NCBI GenBank assembly: GCA_023614405.1 | Contig: CM042697.1 | Coordinates: 159,750,149-159,814,148, forward strand | Source: Avena insularis | Taxonomy: Eukaryota; Streptophyta; Magnoliopsida; Poales; Poaceae | Length of the DNA: 64,000 nucleotides | Direction of reading: 5' to 3' | Shown: piece after piece, positions 35,515 to 47,761 of the stretch | Layout of the letters: each line of letters opens with the position of its first letter | How positions within the stretch are numbered: position 1 is the first letter of the stretch | Made by a program: the position numbers and the translations under genes | Notes under the pieces: generated by a model | The model's database searches: none | Seen by the model: only the letters and a program-made list of their open reading frames with translations | Told to the model about the DNA's origin: nothing

Positions 35515-36629
35515 ACACGGGCGGTGGGTGTACATTTTACAGCAAGGACCTAAAAAAGTGAAAATTACATTATGGTCCGTACATCTACCAAAAAGGGCCC
35601 TAAAAAGGGGAAATTACATTGAGTTCCATATACATCTAACATGAGGCACCATAAAATTAAGCAAGGAAAATAGTCGGGTAGTCTCCCACTCGAGAAAGCA
35701 CCTCATAAAGACATAATCTTCATACTACTTCCTCTTTGAATGTTTTTAAAATATAGAAAAAATTTACACGAGTGGTGGGACGACATTTTACACTAAATAC
35801 CTAAAAAGGGAAATTAAATCGAGGTCCATATATTTACACATAATACGCAAAAAGGGGAAAATTACATCTGGGTCCATATACATATAGCACGAAGCACCAT
35901 AAAATTAACCAAGGAAAATATTCGGCTTGGCTCCTTCTCGATAAAGAACCTCATGGAGCCATACTCTTCATACTACATGGCCACGATTTTGGTCATTCTG
36001 CTCGAAATCCAAACATGTTCATACTCATTGACAAGTAAGGTCAAATTCGTTTAGATTGTACCACTTACTTTTAGGTTAAAATTTTACTCGGGCGATAGGA
36101 GCACATTTTATATCAAGGGCCTAGAAAAGGTAAAATGGAATCTTTTAAAAATCTCTTTGGTTTTCGGTACATTGATTGCCTAGTGGCTACCATCAAAATA
36201 TAGTTGTAGAACTTTAATAGCAATCTACCACTTACTCTTAGTTCAAAATTTACATAATAATAAAAAATTGGCTTAAATTATTTGAGAAGGAGGTAGTACT
36301 TTTTGCGACGAAAAAAAAGAGCACTCCTCACTTTCGAACCAGCTTGCTCTGGGTGTGCTTTGTGCTTCCTCTTCGTGAGAAGTTGGGACTAGGAAGCCTG
36401 GCTAGAACTGGTCCCCAATAAAAAAAAGGAACATAAATGGTAGTTGAATCCAATGCTATGGTCCCACCCCCCTGAAATTTACAACTACTCACTATACTTG
36501 TACCTTGTGTCAGAAACTCATCGCAGCTTTGCTCTAACATTACACCGCCTTCAAATCATCCTCTTCGCCCCGTCCTATATGCTCTCGGTCCCTTCTCCAT
36601 CCTAGTTTTTTTTTCAACAAGGGAAACTC
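35515..36629. other. unassigned DNA with a diverged tandem repeat; no gene seen
   Basis: Two units of about 250 bp (near 35515-35765 and 35766-35980) share an ordered set of motifs: GTGGG, ACATTTTACA, CCTAAAAA(G), AAATTACAT, GGTCCATATA, CACCATAAAATTAA and CCTCAT(A/G)(A/G)AG. A third partial copy begins near 36085. The rest (36290-36629) is ordinary AT/GC-mixed DNA with no ORF of note. I do not recognise the repeat. Confidence 0.45.
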
Positions 36630-38487
36630 TGTAGGGGTTCGTAGTATGGAAAACAAAAAAATTATATCGCATGAACACACACAAGCCAAGATCTATCTAC
36701 TAGATTGTAGCAACGAGTCTATAGAGTACTAACCCTTGAAGATTCCAAAGCGGTTAGAGAGAGCAGATTCTCGTGGGTGATGTAGTCGTTCACTTGCCGA
36801 TCTTAATATCGCGTAGACGATCCTCCCGGTGCCGCATTCCAGCAGCGCTCCCGTAGTCGGTCACAAGTACGGTAATCGATTAAGAACTTCATCTCCCTTG
36901 TTCCAGCAGGCAGGAGAGGTTGTACCTCTCTCCTCATAATTCCGGCAGCATGACGGCGTGGTGTCAAAGTTTAGAGGGGATATCCTGCAGGGCTTCGCCT
37001 AATCCAGAGTGAGTATAGTGGAGTAGAGGGAGCGCTGGAGATCTAGGGTTTAGAGGGCCTAGGTTTAGAGGTAGCTAGAAACTAGGGTTTAGCTACTCGG
37101 TAGAAGTTTAGAGGAGATCCAGATTGACCGCGACTAGAGAGGGGGGCGGCGGACAACCTAGGGTTTCTTGTGTGGGAAAGGGGGGCACCCTACCCCTCAT
37201 TTTATAGGTGGTGAGGCACCAAGGGGGAGGGATTCGTCCCCCCAACTCACTTCATGTGGCCAGCGCAAGGGAGAGGGAGGAATCCTCCCTTTGGTAGGAT
37301 TCCTTCCCTCCACTTGGAAATCATTGTCCCACTTTGACTTTTTCAAACTGGCTTTTTGAATTTCAATTTAGTGCTTTATTTCTCTCTTCAAAGCGTCCAA
37401 CCACATCCATGTACCCTTCCCCTTCCGGATCGGTGGACCTTCTAGACCCTTCTAGAACATTCCGGTGAAAACACCGAAACCATTCCGGAACTCCGGAATT
37501 GGACTTTCCTTATATGAATCTTATTCTCCAGACCATTAGGGATATCCCCGTGATATCCGGATCCCATACGAGACTCCGAAAGACATTCGGTCTTCTTACT
37601 CACATTCCATATCTACTAAAAAAACATTGAATCCTTAAGTGTGTCTCCCTATGGTTCATGAATTATGCAGAAATGACCGAGACTCTTCTCCGATCAATAA
37701 CCAATAGAGGAATCTGGAAATTCATATGGCTCCCACATATTTCTACGATTACTTCGTGATCGAATGAACCATTTATATACGATACCAATTTCCCTTTGTC
37801 TCGCGATACTTTACTTATCCGAGGTTTGATCATCGGTATCTCTGCATACCTAGTTCAACCTCGTTACTGATGAGTACTTTTTACTCGTTCCTGTGATATG
37901 TGATCCCTTGTGAGCCAGTCACATGCTTGCAAGCCAATTGGGTGACATTCCATCGAGAGGGCCCAGAGTATATCTATCTGTCATATGGATGGACAAATCC
38001 CACTCTTGATCCATGTGCCTCAACGCATACTTTCCGAACACTCAATGCCACATTTATAACCACCCAGTTACAAAGTGGTGTTTGATGTCATCAAAGAATC
38101 CATCCGATGATGGTGATTAAAATGATCTCATGGTCGAAGGATTTAGGTTACTATGTATTTAAAGCTTATAGCAAGTGAACTATATTAAGTGACTTGATCT
38201 TATGATATTCTTAACTATAGGAGTATGCCCGTCACATCATTCTCCTAATGATACGACCTTGTTGTTAATAATATCTCAATGTTTATGATCTAAAAACCAT
38301 GATCATATATTAACCAACAAGCTAGTTTACCAAGAGGCTTTACCAGAGACTCTTTTTTGTTTACAAATCACACAAGTACTAATGTTTCCGTTTAATACAA
38401 TTATAGCATGGTATGTAAACATTTAACATAAGCACGAAGATATGATAATAACCACTTTATTATTGCCTCTTGGGCATATCTCCAACA
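36630..38487 (-). repeat. 3' LTR of the truncated copia (1858 bp)
   Basis: On + it starts TGTAGGGGTTCGTAG and ends GGGCATATCTCCAACA; on - it therefore starts TGTTGGAGATATGCCC, as in Angela/BARE LTRs. It is related to, but clearly diverged from, the copia LTR at 43202 and 62726. The flanking bases on the left are AACTC. Confidence 0.8.
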
Positions 38488-40529
38488 GTCTCCCACTTGC
38501 ACTAGAGATAATAACCTAGTTTCAAATCTTTGTGTATTCAAGACCTATGGCTTTCCGGTGTTGTATTTACACGATTGCTAGTGGTTAAGTGATCTTCGGA
38601 TTCAACTCTTTCAGGTTTGTGTGTAATTGCATATCTTTGCGTCTCTACACATGACGCATTCTCTAATGATATGGCTTCGTATAAATTTGGTCCTTTGGTG
38701 AGACCTTTAGTTCCTTGGGGTTAAAAAATGTTGATAATATTGTCGTACGATATATCTTCATAGTACTATCCGGCTGTGAACCACACCTAGTTTGATAACA
38801 AACTACTTGATACAAATGCCTTCTTTGCTGCTATAATAGCAGTCATATACTTATCCATTTGTTATAGTATCTATCAGAATGTCTTAACTTTGGATCTCAT
38901 CCAAATCCATTATGGAACTTCCTTTTTATTACATTGTGCCACCCGTAGTTTAAATTGAGATAAACTTAATTTGTACTTTGTGAAAAAACCAGTATCAATG
39001 TAATACTTTACAATGAACTATCTATCTTTTTGTCACCTCTATAAAAATAACATATTCTTAGTTCTTCCAAAAGATCATAAGAATATCCTTACTATTGTCC
39101 AAAGACCGTCTTTATGAATCAATCTGCTATATGCTCATAACATTTAGAGTATAGGACATATCTGGATGTGTACATTTCACAGTATGATCAGAAAAAATAC
39201 TCTTTGTGATTTCATTCATCAAGTATCAATCTATACTTGAATCTTTGTTTCACTTACCAAGTGTCGATACACTTGAGATTCGATTTAATCCTCTCTGTGT
39301 AGCAAGAACTTTTATTGTCATTTCCATATTGAACTTATTCAATATCTCATCTATGTACATCTGGCACAACCATATTGGCGTCTCAATCTATCCATATAGA
39401 TATTGATGCCAAACACTCGGGTTTTGCCTAAGTATTTCATCAAGATGAAATTCTTAACCTGTGTCAATAAAAGATATATCATTTCCAATCAACAATATGT
39501 CTTCCACATAATGTATTAGAAATTTGTCTTAGCGCTCCCACTTAATTTCTTGCAAATGCAAGAATCTTTATCGTCTCCGATGAAATTAAACCCTTTAACA
39601 ATTTCATCACAGTGAAGATTCCAAATCCTCGATGCTTACTTCAACCATTGAAGTTTGCATACGTTTTTAGCATCCTTTGAATTAACAAAACCATTTGGGT
39701 CGTGTTATGCACACGTCCTAGGTAACCATTCTATTAGAAGAACTTGTTTTGTTTATTTAACTACCACATAACAAAATTATATGTAGTGGTTGATACATTT
39801 AATCCGTCTAGACTAAATATCTCTATGAAAGTTCACATCTTGTTATATTCAACTTCTTGAATATTGTCGTTAGCTCTTTCCCAACATGTCGACTATTTCA
39901 CAGATGTTAAACATACATGTCTATTTATTTATAGATCCAAACATGAATGTAAGGTTTTACACCTTCGAGAGGGTCTTCCAAGTTCAAAGCTTGATTTATC
40001 GTGTATGGAACTATCACGGATTCTATGGCTTCCAGCCATCTGACGGAGTCAGGGCCCATCATCTCTCCTTTGCATAATTTCGGTTTCATCATTGTCACAC
40101 AACACTGATTTACTCTCAAATCTTATTATTTGATTGTTTTACCCGACCTACTTGGTTCAATAGGAACTTAGACCTCCCTGACCATAACCTTTGAGGCATG
40201 TGAGCCATGAGCATTGTTGCTGCCTCCGAAATGCTTTCCGGTGTTGTGCAACTCAGCACATATAGCTAAGGTTCTTTTAACCTTATCAAAGTTCTATTGT
40301 CCTCCCACTTAAATTTTAATGAAAATTTTCTTCTCAAGAAACTTGACGTTCTAAGCGACAAATACTTTTTACTTTGGTTTTATGGAGGAGTACCCAACGA
40401 TTATCCGAAATAACCTAAAAAGACACGCTCATCCGACTTTGGTTGTAAATATCTTACTTATTCATAGCATACCAATGTTTAAGAAATGACAACTTGTGTG
40501 ATTTGGATACAACTAACACGGACTGATAC
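38488..40529 (-). pseudogene. copia Pol remnant (reverse transcriptase start, linker)
   Basis: Strongly degenerate. The clearest part is on - at 40119-39925: MMGPDSVRWLEAIES followed by a poor match to the ...KWIYK strand, the N-terminal end of copia reverse transcriptase. Near 40330-40440 the - strand still resembles the integrase C-terminal FLGY/FLRRKF region. Catalytic YVDD is not readable. Many stops and shifts. Confidence 0.6.
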
Positions 40530-41810
40530 TGTTATCAGTAGAATTACCTTGGTGTCTGGTTTTTGTTTAGAAAATCAACTATCAGGAAAAATACCGGAAA
40601 ATATGCCAAAAATCCTATTTCAGCAGAAGATCCACGGAGCCAGAGTATGAGATGGAGTGGAGGCCTGGGAGGGCCACACCCCTACCAGTCGCGAGCCAGG
40701 CATGGCCGCGCCTAGGGGGGTGCGGCCACCCCAGGCACCCCCTCGGCCTCTTTGTTCTCCTATAAGAAGCCTCTTGACCTAAAAACCGAGGGGGGTTCAA
40801 CGTTTTTCTAGAGAGAGTTACGCTGCGCTGCCACCACCAGAAACCAAGATTCGGATCCAAGAACTTTGTTCTGGCACCCTGTCGGGACGGGGAATTTGGG
40901 GAGGATCATCGCCATCGTCATCACCAATGCCTCTCCATCAACCATCCATGTTTCCCTCATCCATGAGTGAGTAATCCCCCGCTATAGGCTATGGGGATGG
41001 TAGCGATTGGATGAGTTCTATCATGTAATCGAATAAGATTGTTAGGGCATAGTGTCTAGTATCTCTATTAGTGTTATTTGACTTTGTTGCAACTTTTTGT
41101 GCATAATGCTTGTCACTAGGGCCCGAGTGCCATGATCTCATATCTGAACTTATTATTGAATCATTATGATAGTATTGTTTGTGATCTTATCTACAAGTTG
41201 TGTACACATATCATTGTCCGGATCCAAAGGCCCTAAAGTGACAAAAATTGGGACAACCGGAGGGGATGGCTGTGGTGTGAGGATCGCATGTGTTCATGGA
41301 GTGTTAATGCTTTGCTTCGGTGCTCCATTAAAAGGACCACCTTAATTGCCAGTAGTTCCCTAGAGGCCCCGCTGCCATGGGCTGGCTGGACAAAAGATGT
41401 TGTGCAAGTTCTCATTGCGAGCACGCATGACTATATATGGAGCACATGCCTATGATTGTTTAGTACTTGGATGCTTGTTCTTATTTATCTGCAATTGCCC
41501 TAGATCTTGAAGTTACATGTTTAGACTCATCCATGCAATGCCCTTCCATCCATCCCTATGCCTATCGCACTCATATCCTACTATTTGCTACTACTGTGAC
41601 TATTGCTCTTGTTTTACTGCTGTTGTTGCTACTACATACTGTTGTTGCTGATAAACTTCTTTAAGCAAGAACTATTTCCAGGTTCGGCTGAATTGACAAC
41701 TCAGTTGTTAAGGATTGCAAGTATTCTTTGGCTCCCCTTGTGTCGAATCAATAAATTGGGTAATACTACCTGCAAAGACTTTTGCGATCCCGTATACTTG
41801 TGGGTCATCA
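40530..41810 (+). repeat. 5' LTR of the Athila-like element (about 1.28 kb)
   Basis: Ends CTTGTGGGTCATCA, then AGACTATTTT spacer and the primer site, a layout typical of grass Athila elements. It contains a GGCGCGCC-like, GC-rich stretch (40680-40745) comparable in position and composition to that in the LTR at 12409. Confidence 0.65.
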
Positions 41811-41821
41811 AGACTATTTTT

Positions 41822-41839
41822 TGGCGCCATTGCTGGGGA
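41822..41839 (+). promoter_or_regulatory. primer-binding site, Athila type
   Basis: TGGCGCCATTGCTGGGGA, two mismatches from TGGCGCCGTTGCCGGGGA. Both changes are C/G to T/A, fitting methylcytosine decay. Confidence 0.85.
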
Positions 41840-41899
41840 GCATAGCTTTATTTGTAAGTTCACTTGGATCTATTATTGTTATTTACTACTCCTTTCATC

Positions 41900-43201
41900 A
41901 TGGGGAAGTCTCGTGATGGAAAGTTTCCTATTTTACCATCCACTACAAGAAGAGGTACAGTCCTAAACTCCTCTATTTCTCTTGATTTACCATCTGTTAT
42001 AAGTAAGCTTGTTACACCACCACCACATACTCATGCTACACACACTACTACTACTGCTAAATCTGAAACTGCTTTTGATACTCATGATGTTACTTCTACT
42101 GTGCTTGATGAGAGTGGTTCATTAGGTCCTTTCCTAGATGCTACTATGGCTAGTCTAGGAAATACTGAAACTCCTAGTGAAGACACTGTTACACCTGTTA
42201 GCTTACCTGAGTCTAGAGAGAGTTATGATATTAATGATGGTTACATTGAGTTCACTGATGAATTTGTTGAAGAGTGCCGAAACACACATGGTACTAGTGC
42301 TATTAAGAGTCTCCTTGCAAGACGTACTATTAGTCGTAAACTGTCCTTTGATCCTAAGTTTGCCACCTCTCCCATAGATATTAAAGATAAAGATTATGAT
42401 TTCTCTCTTGATTTATCCTATTTATACATTGTTGAGAAAGAACTTTTTTGTGGGACTGAAAATGAGAGTGTTGTGGCTCATATGAATGAGCTTTCCACTA
42501 TGAGTGCTTTATTCTCTGATGATTTTAATATTCGCAAGTACTTTGTTACTAAGATCTTCCCTTTTTCACTAAAAGGAGAAGCTAGGGCTTGGTTTAATAG
42601 ATTACCTCCTGGTTCCATTGATAGCCCTGATTTTTGCTTCTTTCTTCCAAAAATATTTTCCTCCCAGTGCTAGACATGCTGCTTTGAAGAGAGTTTTTGG
42701 TTTTAAATAGGGAGAAGAAGAGAAATTGCCTAAGTCATGGATAAGGTTATGTACCTTGATTCATGCACATCCTGGATGTCCATTACCTAAAAATGAGCTT
42801 CTTGATATTTATTATAATGGACTAACTGATGATTGTAGGACATACCTAGATAGCTTTGCTGATTGTGTTTTCAGGAAAAGAACTCCTATAGATGCTGAAG
42901 AATTAATGGCTAAAATAAGCACGAATTATGATGATTGGACTTCAACTGAGCTAAATACACCTGAGCCTACAACTCCTGAACCAGTTGTGCCTAAACTAGA
43001 TCCAATACCAACACCAAAGAAGAGGGGAGTTATTGCATTAAATAATGATGAAGTGATGAAGGAAGCTAAGAAGTGTCTAAAGGGGAAAGGTATTAGAGCT
43101 GAAGATGTGAAGAATCTACCTCCTATAGAAGAACTATGTAAGCCAATTCCCCACTCATCCACTATTGAGGTACACTCTCTCCAACACTTTGATGAAGGTG
43201 A
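41900..43201 (+). pseudogene. Athila-lineage Gag, frameshifted and cut by copia
   Basis: The ATG at 41900 (MGKSRDGKFP) is preferred over one at 41864 because the first 12 residues are hydrophobic leader text not typical of Gag. The frame encodes a Ser/Thr-rich N-terminus and then the capsid-like core with LKGEARAWFNRLPPGS (near residue 235). A short loss near 42630 shifts the frame. The downstream frame has a TAG at 42708-42710 where Gln is usual, then continues through LDIYYNGLTDD, the FRKRTPIDAEELM(A)KIS segment and a Pro/Glu/Thr-rich linker, and is cut at 43201. Gag forms the particle. No zinc knuckle is reached. Confidence 0.8.
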
Positions 43202-44460
43202 TGTAGGGTTCGTAGCATAGAAAACAAAAAATTTCCTACGATGTGAACTATGTACCAAGATCTATCTATTAGATACAAACAACGGGCGGATGTATATCCG
43301 TAGAGAACATACCCTTGAAGACCGACAAAGCTTAACGAGTTCAACTCGTGGTTGATGTAGACGATCTCTTGATGATCTCAAGATCGAGAGGAAGTCCTAG
43401 CGCTGCAAATCAGCAGCGCATCCGTGCTCACACACATGTTCGAGGCACCGAGCAACCTCCACCTCCTCGCTCCAGTGATGCAGCGGAAGCACAACTCTTT
43501 CTTGCCGAATAGCCACCGGAAACATGTATCTCGCTAGTCCGAGACCATGGGGGATAAATTCTAGAGGGGGAGAGAGATCCTTCACGAGGAGGTGTGAGTG
43601 AGAAGTGAGGAGAGGGGCTCCTTTTATAGGAGGAGGGGGGCACCCAAGGGGGTGGCCGCCATGGGCTGCCCCTCCTCCTTCATTCATGTGGGTGGACACT
43701 CCACACACAAAATGGCCCTTCAATTTTCTCCACTCAAAAACCCACTCAAATTCCCATTAAATTTCCACCAAATTTAATGCATAACCACTTTATGCAATTT
43801 CACCCGAAAACCTATTTCGGTATCTAGTGAAATAAATTCCTGCGCTTGTTCATTCTTTCGGCATGAAACTTTTGCTCCAATTGGATGTCCGTGTCTCTTA
43901 AGTGTGTCACCCTATGATTCGTGAATAATGCGGACATGATCGAGACCCCTCTCGGATCAATAATCAGAAGCGGGATCTTGAGACCCATACTGACTCCCAC
44001 ACATTCAACGATGACTTTCTTGTGATCGTCGGAACCTTTTTACGCTAGTATCTTAATCCCTTTGTTTCACGATATATTACATGTCCGAGATTCGATCATC
44101 GGTATCTCCATACCTAGTTTGATCTCGTTACTGACATGCACTCTTTTCTCGTTCCCATGATATAACATTCTAGTGATCAAATCACTTGCTTGCAAGCTAA
44201 TCAATGTGATATCACCGAGAGGGCCCAGAGCATATCTATCCATCATCGAGATGAACAAATTCCACTCTCGATCCATGAGCCTCAACATAACACTTTATTA
44301 GTTCTGAATCCATCTTTATAATCACCCTGTTATGGTGGGACGTTTGATGTTATCAAGAAACTCTTCCGGTGTTAGTGATTCACATGATCTCATGGTCTAA
44401 GGATTAGGATCTCTTCGTAACTTGTTATAGCAATATAAACTCAATGACTTTGATCGTAAT
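43202..44460 (-). repeat. 3' LTR of copia, distal part
   Basis: Begins TGTAGGGTTCG on +. Matches 62726-64000 with scattered substitutions, but lacks 106 bp present in the other copy (63314-63419). Interrupted at GTAAT (44456-44460). Confidence 0.9.
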
Positions 44461-47400
44461 TGTAAGATCCCTCCTTTGTAAAGGAAAAGATCCCTGTGAT
44501 TGCAATGCTAGTCCCTGGATCAATGCTAGCATCCACAGTTTAAGATGAAGTACACAGATACAAAGGTCGTTTATTACAGTCATTCCAGAGATAAAACATA
44601 GTCTTTTACAACTCATGGCCAAAGGCCTAATACAAGAGTTTATGGAATATGTAAATAAACATAAGTCTTCATCTTCATGTGCCACAGGCAAGCATGTTGA
44701 GTGTAGACTCATGACTCCTATTCATCATCAGAGTAACCTGCAACATCATAAGTTACAGCCACAGAGGGTCAATACTTTGGAATAGTATTGGCAAGTGATA
44801 CCTTAGTATAATATAAGTGGACTATAATACTATATGCATTTGGCTGGTGGAGCTTAGGCTTGCATTGCTCAAAATAGATTTTTCCTTAACTTTTGAAAAT
44901 ACTAAGTTTTGTTTGGCAAAAACTTTCCAAGACATCTACCAATCCAAGACTGAAGATCCACTCAGGGCATCTACCAATCAAGGACTGGAGATTTGCTTGG
45001 CAAAAATACCCAAGGTATCTACCAATCAAAGACTGAAGATCCACTCAGGGCATCTACCAATCAAAGACTGAAGATCCTTTAACCCTTGTTCACCCACAAG
45101 TTTTATTTAGAAATTGGAGTGATGAGATTCTTGAAGTTTCCATGTCTTGATGCTCAAATTGTCCTTTACCAGGGACATGGCTAAGTACTTAGGTTTTACA
45201 CTCTGCAGAGGTGGTGCACTTTCCCCACAAGCCCTGGTTTCCCAAGACATGATCCTTCAGTAGCCTTTCCTTAATCAAATGGACGCTCCCAACCTATCAT
45301 CCCATCTACCACCCACTGTCCAAGAGACTAAGTTCCACATCCTAAGATCATGGCAGAGCCCATATTACCAAGTGGTTGCACTTGAAGCTTCTCAACATTT
45401 GACATCTCAAATCTCTTTGTTTCCTGGGTGGCCATCCACAAGTGAGATACACAAGCCAAGTCCATGGCCTTGTGAACCACTCAACAAAAACCATTCCTTC
45501 CATTCCACCCAGGTAGTTCATTAACTTAGTTGTTTTATTATACAAAAACATAAGTCCTTAGACTTAGAAATTTTCCATAGTGAATATATAAACCACCCTT
45601 GTTTTCTAGTAGCTAGGCTAAGCATGATAGTGATAGGAATCTGGACTTAGATAATTTTCACTAAGGCTTCACCTAATAGGTTTTCCCAAGCATAGCTTGT
45701 TCTAGCAAATAACCATGCAAGTCCTATACTTAGGAAAATATTACTAATGCATAAATAAAATATAGGAAATGGAATATTCATGAAGATATCACTTGCCTTG
45801 GTAGTGTGGAGAGTAGCACTCGTCACAATCACAATCACTAGCAAAATCTACACACAAAGTTATAGCACACAATTACACACAAATATATACAAACAAAAAT
45901 ACTATGAATGCATGCATGCATGAATCTACTAAGTGGTGATTTTTTGAAAACTCAACCAAGCAAGTGCATGAATACAGAAACTAAACAAGTCACAAAATAG
46001 CCAAGACAACTTATTTAGCCCCAAAATGAAATACTAAACTAAATCTATACTCAAAAAAAACCTCAAACAAGTCTCTGCAATTTAAGCACATCTAATGGTT
46101 ACTATTTGCTAAACAAATTGGATAGGCAGAAAGGTATTGTTTTTCTGAATCCAACGGTATAAAGTTTGCAAAAATCCAACGTGGAGATTAAAAGATATAG
46201 GCATTTGAAATCTGGATCAAAATCTGTTTTTAAATTCTATTTCCAGATCCTAACCTAGCCACGCGTCATGTTCCTATTCGCCCGTACCGGTTCGTCTGGA
46301 TCGAGCGATACAGACCGCTGGATCTAAATGGGCGGCTCAGATCAACGCTGCACTTCTTCGATTAGTCTTTCTATCTAAGCCATCGATGATGATCTAACGG
46401 TTCCTATCGACTGCCAAATCGGCGAGCGGCGGCTACCGGCGGCGGAACTGTCGGTCGATGACGTTGCCGATGATGCAGGAGGTAAGTGAGATCGAGGAGT
46501 AGCTCACCGGGCTCAGGAGGTCACGGCGAAGCTCGTCGTACTTGCGGTTGGTCAAGGGGCGCTCGGACAAGGTTGCGATTGCTCGCCGGAGTTGCTGTGG
46601 GCGGCGGTTGCGTCGGGTGGTCGTCGTGGACGTCGCTGTGAATCACCCCAAGGAAAGGCGAGGACATGGTTAGATTCACAGAGCCAAGGCGAAGTAGTGA
46701 GCATGAACGGAAAGGCGAGGGGTGGTCTGGTCTTACCACTAGAGTTCGCCGGAGTTCGTGCAGACGTCGGTGGCGACTAGTCGATGATGTTGCCGGAGCT
46801 ACGGTCCATGCGAGAGCAAACGAAATGTGTTAAAAGAAGCGCAGACTCACCGAATCAGTTTGCAGGAACGAGGCGGAGGGGAGCTCGGACTCACCGGAAT
46901 CGGCCCGGCGATGCGTCGGAGACGGCGGGGTTTCAGAGAGCAATACACGCAGCTGGTGGCGCTCTGGGTTCGGGTTTGAGTGAGAAGAGTGAGGAGGCGA
47001 GGGGTTCTTATAGCCTGGTCACGAGCGAGAATTACTCGCCAATAAATCGAATTGACACCGCTGAATTTAAACGCAGAAACGCCGCCGCGTTGATTTGGGG
47101 ATGAACGGTCGTGCGGGTGGAGACGCGGTGGCGTGGAGAAGGCACTTTGTCGGCGAGGAGCGGAGTGTGGGGTCGGCTGCCGATGTCTGTCGTGGGCTCA
47201 AGGCGTGTGAGAAGGAAAGGGAGGTCCCCGGGTGGGCTTGCTGGGCTTCATCCGCTGCTGGGCCAGATTCTGGCCGCGCGGCCTTTTTCTTTTCTTTAAG
47301 CTTTTTCTTTTTCTAATTCTATTTTCTGATAGAATTTGATATGAATTCAAATCCTTTTGAATTCAAACTTTTGGGGATTTTTGCAGGTTCTGAGGTTCAA

Positions 47401-47749
47401 GAACAATCAAATAACCTAGTGGTTACCTTGCAAAGGCTTGGTCAAGCTTGGGTTTCAAAACAAACAGAGATTTGCTCTAGTTGCAAATATTTGAAATAGG
47501 TTTTAGAAAATATTTCTAAATTGGAATCTTGGGTTTAAATGCTACTCCTTAACTTTCCAATCATGGAGGCAAGCAAACAAGTACCTAAGCATTCAAATCT
47601 CAAAGGGTGATGGCCAATTGAGATAAAATGCCCACATGAAATCATAGCTCAAATTCTGTTTCTAAATGATTTTGAGAAAACCCTATATGAATGAATGATG
47701 CAAAGATGATATGAATGAGTTTTTGAAACATGATTTTTGGGATGTTACA
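44461..47749 (-). repeat. 3' LTR of the nested gypsy element (3289 bp)
   Basis: Starts TGTAAGATCCC, ends GGGATGTTACA. It contains a short tandem repeat at 44935-45080 and a GC-rich section at 46260-47290. Short ORFs inside are chance. Confidence 0.93.
44935..45080 (+). repeat. minisatellite in the LTR
   Basis: About four imperfect units containing CATCTACCAATC(C/A)A(A/G)GACTG and AGATCCACTCAGGG text. The same array occurs in the other LTR at about 54558-54703. Confidence 0.85.
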
Positions 47750-47761
47750 AATCTAACCCCC
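47750..47761 (-). promoter_or_regulatory. polypurine tract region of the nested gypsy element
   Basis: On - the bases just before the 3' LTR read AAGGGGGTTAGATT, a G-rich plus-strand primer followed directly by TGTAACATCC. Confidence 0.75.

Larger units (their letters stand above)
36630..40529 (-). mobile_element. truncated Angela/BARE-like copia element
   Basis: An LTR at 36630-38487 is followed by the typical CTCCCACTTGCACTAGAGA string (its complement is the polypurine tract) and then a degenerate 3' part of pol on the - strand. The element stops at about 40529, where an Athila-like LTR begins, so integrase N-terminus, gag and the 5' LTR are missing. Confidence 0.75.
40530..43201 (+). mobile_element. 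Athila-like gypsy element, 5' part only
   Basis: LTR (about 40530-41810), Athila-type primer site (41822-41839) and most of gag (41900-43201). The copia element inserted at 43202 interrupts it; the remainder would lie beyond the right edge of the window. The exact LTR start is uncertain by several bases (TG at 40524 or 40530). Confidence 0.75.

Noticed and set aside
44661..44760. Possible tRNA or small RNA within LTR regions
   Set aside because: No cloverleaf, box A/B or snRNA motif could be recognised by eye here or elsewhere in the window.
44935..45080. Short regular repeats as a CRISPR array
   Set aside because: Units are imperfect, without constant repeat and unique spacers, and lie in a plant LTR.
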